From Ettlia oleoabundans (taxonomy: Eukaryota > Chlorophyta > Chlorophyceae > Chlamydomonadales), in assembly GCA_019693395.1 (NCBI GenBank), contig JAAMXP010002421.1, positions 1 through 46,579 of the forward strand: a stretch of 46,579 nt of DNA, read 5' to 3'. Within the stretch, counting starts at the first letter, position 1; each line of letters opens with the position of its first letter. Shown here piece after piece: positions 12,201 to 21,200 of this stretch. Both the position numbers and the translations under genes were made by a program. The notes beneath the pieces were generated by a model. It was not told where the DNA came from. It saw only the letters and a list, made by a program, of their open reading frames with translations, and did no database searches.

Positions 12201-15200
12201 CTAGGTGCACCGGGCCGCACATGCCCTGCTGCCCTGCCAGGCGGAAGTAGAGGGCAGTGCAGGATTGCACAGCCCCAGGGCTGCACCCCAGGTCAGTCCT
12301 GCTGGAGTGGCGTGCGCTGGTAGCACCGTAGGGCGGTGTGGCGGGCCCCCATTCGCTGCTGCTGAGGTGAGAGCGGCGGCGGGGAGGCTGCTGTGGCCGT
12401 GCCACGCCCTGCCGGGGGCAGGGTATGCCCGCATGAATGCCCTGGTGTTGGTCGGAGCTCTCACTACCAAAGGAAGCAATGGGCAGCACGGCTTTGTTAC
12501 CAGGCTGCAGTACCAACACTGGAGGCCCTGAGGGCATTTGTGAGTGATGCACGCCGGCAAATGATGGACTGCCGCTGCTAGTGGCCTCTCGCTGCGACCA
12601 ACTGCTGCTGCTGTCTGCGCCTGCCAGCCAGACCTCCAGTGCACTGCCGGTTTGGTTGTGCAGCCAGTAGGCTGCGCTGCAGGCTGCGCTGCTCATGGAA
12701 CCCTGCAAGTGCTCTTCGAGCGTGGCAGGGTCGCCTGACACCGCTGTCGCTGCTTGCAGCATGCGTCCCGCGACCACGGCTGCCTCCAGTGCCGTCTGCG
12801 TTAAGGTCAACTCCAGGCCTTGGGTGGAGGAGATGATGAGGCGCTGGTGGTGGGAGGACGGCGGAGGCAAGCAGGTGGGAACAGCAAACTGAACCCTGCA
12901 CATAAGGCAGAATTGGGAGAGCGAATTTAGTGAGGGGCGTAGTATGCACGCTGTTGCTATGCCAACTGTCCCATGGGAAATTAGCCTCTCTCGTTGAAGT
13001 AGAGAACAGAACAAAGGCCGATTACAAAGTTCAGACATGATTGCAGGGCAGGCAGGAGGCCGCCAGCTAGCCGATTCAGGGCTCTAACAGCCCCTGGCTG
13101 GCCCTTCAACCCTTCAAAACCTGCAATTCCAGGGCTCTATGAATGGCTCCCATCCCAGCTTGATGGCATTGAATGTAGCCAGTTGCAACTCGCTTCTCAA
13201 CGTGCCTTCAAAGCTGCCCTCACCCATGTCGCGCACATCGGCTGAAAACAGGACATCAGGGCGGCCCGGCATCAAAGGCAAGAAAGTAATGCAAGGGAGT
13301 AAGGCACAGGGCAGGCAAACAGGCTATCACACAGGGTTTCAGCAAGGGCGGCAGATGTGGGGTTTACACCAGCAACTTTTTCTTTTTGAAAAAAAAAAAC
13401 AACCATGAATACGAAGAGCAGGCAAGCGTTGTTGAAGACTGCCACGGTACACACAGCTTATCCGGCAGGTGACAGCAGGATTATGCTTGCCTGTCAACGC
13501 TGCAGCTGAAAATTCCAGCAAGGGAGTGGGCTGTGCCACGTGTTGTCCAGCGGGAGCCGCCTCTGTGACATTCTCGCGGGTCAGCAAGCTCAGCAGCAGC
13601 GCAACCCTTTGCACATTGAGCTTCAAGGTGAGCTGGCGAGGCGGTGCTGCGTCGCATGCCGAACCGGCTGTGGTGGCTAAGACCTACAGGCATACAAACC
13701 AGCGGTGAATCAACTGCATGTAAGTCAGGCAGCAGCCCATGCGAACCCGAGGCAGTCACACGAGAAAAAACAACAATGCACAAAGTGCAAGCGAACCCTC
13801 ACTCACTTTGCCAGCTGGTGCATCAATCTCGCCGCCATCCACAGGGAAGCTGTCAGCGAGGCCCTTGGCCAGCGAGTGCATATGTGCTGACAGCGCTGCT
13901 GTTGCGCACAGGTTGCGGGGGTTAGCCCACAAAGAAATGTGCGCCAGGCTGGCCCCAACCGACACCTGGTGCGCTGGACCCAGCAGCACACTGCCATCTG
14001 CCACAGTGGCAGCAGGCTGCGTCTGCCGGGGCTGCTGCTGTGACATCAAGCTGAGCTCGACCCGGCGCATGCCAAGCAAGGCATCCTGTAGCGGCAGCGC
14101 CAGTGCAGCAGGCGGCCCGGAACCGCGTCCGCCAGCATCTGCTCCAGCTGCTGTGGCCGGCACTGCACCCACTGCTAGCAGCAGGCCTGGCAGCAGCACC
14201 TTGAGCTGGCTGCCGCCGTCGGCTGACTGCTCTATCTGTGCCTCTACCTCTGCCTGCAGCGTACAAGCTGGCACCACATGTTGCACGCACCCAGAGCCTC
14301 TGCTGCTGGCACTATCTGGCGCCTCTTGAGGCAAATCGGCATCAGCCAGAAGCTCAAGTAGCAGCGACTGCAGGTGCAGCCGCAGTGCCAGGCGCCGCCG
14401 CTGCTCACTGCCCTGCTCTTCTGCAAGCTGCTGGTCCCTGCGTCTGCCCGCGGCTGCCGGTGGTCGCTGTGGCACTAGAGGGCTGGCTGCTCTGGCCTGG
14501 GCAGCAAGGATGTACTGCCGCTGTGCCTGCTGCGCAAGCACAGTGTAAGTGTGCAGGCAGCCGGCCAGATCTTCCCAGCCAGCCGCATGAACCCGCACCG
14601 CCAGCGCATTTATTTCCACGGCCGCTCTCCGCTGCTGCTCCAGCCATTGCAACGACACAACAGTCTCGCTGTTGCTGCTGCTATCCTCTATGCCATGCAG
14701 CCGACTGGGGCTGAACACCAGCCCATTGACTGAAGCCTCCCCTGCCAAGCCAGCCTGGCTGCCTGCGCTTGCAGGGCCGCCAGGTTCATCAAGCTCTGGT
14801 CCCACAGCGGCGGGAGCCACTTGTGCCGTGCTGGCTCCGCCATGCATCACCAGGAGACGAGTGCTATGGTAGTCAGCACTGCCCAACTCCAATGGCAGCG
14901 GCATGGGGTGGGGAGGGCTGTGTGCCAAGGTGGGCGACTGAGCGCCTGCACAGGAAGGCAGGAATGAAAGCAAGCTGATACTTACTGGAGGAGAGTTGAA
15001 GCGGTTATGGAGCATGGCTGAAGCGAAAGATGCCTAGCAGACAAGACAGCCAAGCACATTGCAACCAGTGTTACATAATGCAAGGCAAGCAAACCAGCCA
15101 GCATGTCACCCACCCTCAAATTCCGATGCCGCATCCTCAAACTCCGATCCCGGGCTGAAGTAGCGGCTGGAGCCCCGACTGGTGCGGGCCAGGTGGGCGC

Positions 15201-18200
15201 TGGCGTCGTGGAACTCCTCGGCTGTTCCTGAAAAGCAGGTGGAAGAGCAGTTGGGCCCACTGGAAGAAATCGGGATGGGGTTCATGAGAGGGAGGGCATA
15301 GAAGGTTTCACTTGAAAGGACACACCAGTGGGTTTGGCCGCCTGGCGAAAGATAGAGCAAAACTCGACCTGCAGCACCCTATGCACGCTCACCTGCCAGC
15401 CCCACGCCCACCGAGAGGCTGCGCCGCACTCCGCCCATGCCTGTGCCAGCGGCACTGAGGGGGCCACTGCCAGGGTGGTACAGGACCTCTGGCCCTGCCG
15501 GTGTCGCACCGTGCATGAAAATACGCGGTGAGGCGCCCTGTGGACTAGCGGGGCCCACCCTGTCACGCTGGCTGCAGCAGGAACAAGCAGGGCAACAAGA
15601 CGTGCAACGTGTTGATTCAACGGGCCGGCCCTGGCAGGGTTGGCCGTAAGCCTTGATGATGGCCGAGTGCACCACTTACCGCATCACACATGCAAGTGGG
15701 TTGAGAGCAGCGAGGTCTTACCTGTCTTGACGATAAGTGTCTCTCACCAGCCCTGACGCAAAGGCGAAAGGCGTGAGGTCTGGATGCGTGTATGACAGGT
15801 GAGGGTGCAGCACATGGAGGGATAGCATGTGCCAGCTCAGCTGCACTGCAAGCGGCTGCTCCTCGGCAGTAGCTGCGCTGCCAGGGCTGCTGCTGCCAAT
15901 CTCAGCCTGGGACTGCCGCCATGCTGGGGAGCCGCCCACAGGCGATGATGGGCCAGCATTGCCAGCCACAAAACCACTACCGCCGCCAGCGGAGCAGATG
16001 GCTTGAAGCTCCTGCCACTCAGCTTTCAGGCAGGTGCTGCTGGGAGTTGCACCCAGCATACTCAGGCCAACGCAGCCAATGGCAGCCTGTAGCCGCCACT
16101 GCGGGTAAGGAGGTGCTACTTCCCTTTCTCGCCAGCTGCAAGGTGTTAAGGTGCCCTTTACATGCGCTGCAGGGCTTCTGCTGGCTCCACCTTGTTGTTC
16201 AGGCCCTGGTGCTGCACAACTAGTGTTACCAGCTGGCATGGCTGCAGGAAGTGCACCTGCGGCTACCACCGCTAACTGTCGCATGTATGTCGACCGCTGC
16301 TGTGCTGCTAGCTGTTCCACCGTGCCAGAGGTGGATGTCACTAAGCTGTCCGAATCGGCACCTGATCCATCCCAGGGCTCCCTGCCCAGCACGGCCAGCT
16401 CATGCTGACACAGCTGCACTGCTGACGTCAGCATGCTGAGCTGGCTGGGGTGAAGCCCAATGTCTAAGCTGCCCACATCCAAGCAGTAACTCAAAGCAAT
16501 GCTCGCTGTTGATTGGCACAGCCATGCAGAAGACATTCCCATCGACGAGCGGTGGGGAGGCGTCGCTGGGCTGCCACCGCTGCTGCCACCTAGCGGCGGC
16601 ATGTTACCACTACCAACTGTGCAAGTCAGCCTCAGGCTAGGCACTTGGAGCAGCGGCAGCATTGTGTGGTGCGCATAGCCCACAGCCGCTGATGACAGCA
16701 TCAACCCATGACCCTCGCAAAGTGAGTGCTGGTGTGGGTTGTGCTGCTGCCCTGCCATCTGGGTTGTTTGCTTTCTTGCTGCTGCTGCTGACGGCACGTC
16801 CGCCCAGCCAACACTGCTGCCTGCAGCAGTCAGGGGGCTGGTACCGTCGCTGCTTCCGCTGTCCATGCTGCCCTCCCTGTCAACAGGTTGAGACGCACAC
16901 GCAGATGGCCACCCAGTGGCCACCCACTCCTCCGTTGCAGCTGCCGCTGCCAGGGATGAAGGGTCCATAGGCAGCTGAAGGTGCAGCAGCGGCACACCAA
17001 GCGAGAGCAGGTCGCTGTGCACACTGAGGAAATCGTGTGTGGAAGCTGGAATACTTGCAACATCCAGATTGCCCACGCCACCACCGCGGTTGCTGCCGCC
17101 ATTTGAGTGAAGCGCTGGCTGGTACCGCAGCACCAGGCGGCAATCAGTGAAGTGGATGCTGGTGAAGATTTGCTTGGCAGGGGCTGGCGGTAGCAGTGGC
17201 AGCGATGATGGTGCGGCTGTGTCTGCCCCTGCAGCTGCCGCTCCAAATTCTTCTTCCAAGCCATGTGCCCCGCTGTTGGCCAACCCGGCTGGCCTAAATG
17301 CATGTCGGGATGCTGCAGTAATGCTTGCTGAACCGCAGGTAGCATGGCTGCTTTGGGAATCCTGTCTGCTGGCTTGTGACGCACTGGGTGCATCCAACGA
17401 CGTGCTGGGGGGATCCGCCTGCAGTTCTTCTACTGCAGTTGACCACTGTTCTAGAGAGCTGGGCTCTGTGTCAAGTGGTGGTCCATGTGGTGGAGTTGCC
17501 TGGCTCACAGTGCCCTGCTGTGTTGCTGCTTCTACTGCTGCTACGTGCTGCTGCTGCTCACTGCTGCCTACTGGGACTTGACCACCTACTGTGTCTCCTC
17601 TTGCACCTCCATCCAGCGCTGCAGGCTGCTGCTGCTGCTGCCATTCCTGTTCGTGCTGCTGAAGCTGTTGTGCTTCTTCCGGGGGTGGTTGATTGGCTGT
17701 GAATGGCTGTTGGCCACCGTTCTGGCTGTCAAGCTCTGCAGGCCAACCTTCCTGCTGCTGCTCCTCCTGGGCGCTGCCTCCTGCCCACACAGCCAGCCGC
17801 AGCAGCAAACCATGACCAATAAGAAGGTTGCCGCCGCTAACAGTGGTGTGTGTGGCGGTCTGGGAATCCCGCACCACGATGCTCACATGCGTGTCTTGTC
17901 GCTCGTGCAGCCTGCAAGCAGGAAGAAAGCAAGACTTGTTTATGTCGTTGCAGATCGCAGCTGGCAACGACTGACAGGTGAGGTGCATTTCATGCGGTGC
18001 ATCTTGATGGCGCACAGCATGCCAGGCAAGCTAAGGAAATATATTCTGCCCCTGCGACTCCTACCTGGCAAGAAAGTTCCCAGCCTCGCCAGCAAAACCT
18101 TCCACAGAAAGATCTTGCAACTCGATGCGCATCTCGGTGCGAGACCCTGAGGTGCCGCCGCCACCATCGCTACCCATGCCGCACCCCGAGCAATCGCCGC

Positions 18201-21200
18201 CAAAGTCAGCCGTGCGGAAAACGGACAGGCGCTCGACGGCAAGCAGGCGAGCGACATGGGGCAAGGGCCCGCCATGCACTGGCGGCGGAAAGCTGGGCTG
18301 GAGGGAAGCGTGGGACAAGTCGTGCACGAACAGGCGAGAAGCCGTGAGCTGCAGGTCAGGGAGATGAGGGGGATACTGCGGCATGAAGCGGCAAGAAGGA
18401 ATGGAGGAGTTCATAGTCAACTGTCCAAAAGCGCGACATGACCATGCAAGCTCATCAGTCCTGTACTGCAGGGATGCATTGCACACAGATTGCATCCTAT
18501 GCAGCACAGCCGAGTGCTCTTGCTGTATGGCCACACCTTGAGGTCAGAGCCATCTAGCATGCTGTGCAAACTGATATTGGCTCCAGCACACGCAACATGA
18601 GCTTCCAGCGCTAAACCCTGCCCAGCTGCCGACTGGGTGCTCCCGGCGCCAGGTGCTTCATCAGCAGTGTAGCGCAAGTCTAAAGAGGCCAGCTGGAGGT
18701 CCAGAGCCACCATCGCCACCTTGCTGCCGCTGCTGCTTCCACTGCCCTTGCCACTACTCCTGCCACCAGCCAGGGAGCTGCTGGTTCCAGGTGACAGCAT
18801 TCCATCGTTGCCATCCGCTGCCCCTCCATCTGAGCTGCCAGGGCTTCTGCAGATGCTGGAAGGCTGCATCGACTGTGCATCCGTGGCAATGACTGCCGCG
18901 TGGACTGGCGCGGGTGGTGACGGCGGCGGTGGTTCGGCCTGTGCAACTTCATCCATCAACAGTTGCACTATGTGCTGAGTGAGGGAGAGCGTGACTGGAT
19001 TCACCCTCAGTGCGCATTGCATCTGTGGCAGCGAATAGTCCTGCGGGCAGCCAGGCAGAAACGCACCACAACAGGGCTCAGGACAACTAGGGGAGATACA
19101 GATGCACCGATTTAAGGAAAAGTTAAGATCGGCATGCCCCACACCTGCCTTTTTCTAGGGGCATGTAAGCACGCTGAGCTGGTGCACAGTACATATGCCG
19201 CACCTCTGCAATGCGGTGGACTTTCAGCAGGCCGTCCAGCCGAAGCGGCTGCAGAAGGGGTTGCCACTGCCTGCATAGATCGCCGCTGTTTGTGCTTGTG
19301 CTGCTGCTAGGTTCCAGTCCAGAGGTGCTGTCACTGCCGCTGTTGCCGCCATCAGGCAACCGCAGGTTGACGGCCGCTGCTTGCAGTCCTGCCACACTCA
19401 GCTCAAACTGCTGGTACACCAGGCGCTGCTCCACCGCCTCTACTGCCGCAGCGGCATCCAGGCTGCTCCCCCTAGGGCCATCCATTGAGGCGGTGCCCAA
19501 CCCTGCGGTTGCAGCACCCCTCAGGCGGGTCGCCAGGCGACGCTGCTTGATGACAGCTGACAGATGTGCGGCAGCCTCCGCCGCTGTCAACACATGGTGC
19601 GGGGTGTTCTGACGTTTGAGGGTGCGACGCTGTGAAGCAGCCCCCGCCGCGGAAACAGAGTCCTGCCCCTGCTTCTGCCCCTGCCATTGCTCCTGTGCCG
19701 TCTGCTGCTGGGAGTCCACAGTGTGCAGGATGATGGGCCCCGTGCGCAGACCAACGCCCAATGATGTGCTGCAATCAGCCTGGCCAACCCTCAGCTCGAC
19801 ATCAAGCACCTACAATGCGGCGGCAGAGAAGGGGACAAGTAAAGGCTGCAGTGCGAGCAACATGAAAAAACAACAGAGAATATGCGCACAGGCAACTATA
19901 AACAGAGCAGCGCCAACACCGCACCTTCACAAGGAGGTCCACAGGAGGACCCATCTGCAGAATCCGCCGAGCCTTGGCAGCGCAGCGTGCGTCAACGCCG
20001 AGCGCATTCAGCGTGGCCAGCTGGCACCCGATATAGCTTGCCTGCAGCAGGGAGAGGGTTGGAATTAGGGCTCGTGGTACTCATTGTAGAGGGAACTTGG
20101 GGACAGGTATACGTAAAGCAGCACATCACCAAAGAGGGTGTTGAACCTGCTGGCATTTTGTGCCGTCAGCTGCACATGTACCCAGCCAGCCAGCCATCTA
20201 GCCAAACATCAATGCTGTTTGCGGGGCCCGATAGACTCACCGGCACAGCCGGCGGCACCATAGCCAGCAGCCGTCGCAAGCAGAGAGCGCGCCATTGCAA
20301 CAGCAGCGGCTGTACCAACACATCCAGCTGCGACTGGCGCTCCTGAGAAGTAACACTACGTGCCTCAGCTCCAACCGCTGCGGTGGGGACTGCTGAATAT
20401 AGGAGTCGCACCACCGGGGGCGAGATGCCGACATCGGTGGCGTGAGAGGGGCTGTTACCACCGGCTGTCACAGCTGTGGTGCCCCGGGAGAGGAGCTGAG
20501 CTGAAACTCCAGGCCCTTCCGAGCAGAGGTCACTCACAGACAGCTGCGACAAAGATAGCGAGGCAGAAGTGTGGCCTGGGTGCAGCTGCAGACCCAACCG
20601 CAGGCGCTCAAGTTCCAACATGGCGACTGCGCTGCCTTCCAAGGCGCCCCTGAGAGCAGAAACGCTGTTGCTGCTGCCGCTGTCAGGTGCTGAACCCGTA
20701 TGGCCGCGCTGGATATCGTGCTCCTCCGACTCCTGCTGCCGCTGTCCTGCCTGGTGCCCATGGACAAAACACGTGAAACCAGCTGCTGCCGCATGCTCCC
20801 CCCGGGGTGCTACAGCTGACTGTCCATCCTCCAGCAGGAGCGACGCAGAGCTAACCAGGCAGTCCAGACTAAGATGCAGCCTTGCACCGCCACTGCGATC
20901 GCGCCCTGCTGCTGCATTTGCTGTAGCAGCCTGCTGCTCGTCCGGATGAAAATCCACTGCCTGATAGAGCTCCTCCAACTCAGCTTCTGTGGGCTCAGGC
21001 AGTGCCGCTGCGGAATCGCCCTGCAGCAACCGAGGGGAGAAGGAAGGCCAGAGCAGCGGGCAGCCAAAGCCAGCGTCAGCATACTACACAGGCAAGCGAG
21101 CTTGCATGACTGAGGCACAGGTAGAAGCAAGTAACAAAGCATTGCAACTTCTGGCGAGCAGCATAGCATCACCTCGGCAGAGGCAGAGTAGGGCAGGTAG

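Noticed and set aside
10732..13038. A single 768-codon minus-strand gene
   Set aside because: It is VPS13 exons 18 and 19 read through the stop-free intron 18. Its ATG lies in the upstream intron, and homology needs the flanking exons.
17485..18150. Long plus-strand open frame (221 codons) rich in Leu/Cys
   Set aside because: It is antisense to VPS13 exon 12, where CAG-rich coding on the minus strand reads as CTG (Leu) on the plus strand. No splice or start support, and the composition fits a shadow.
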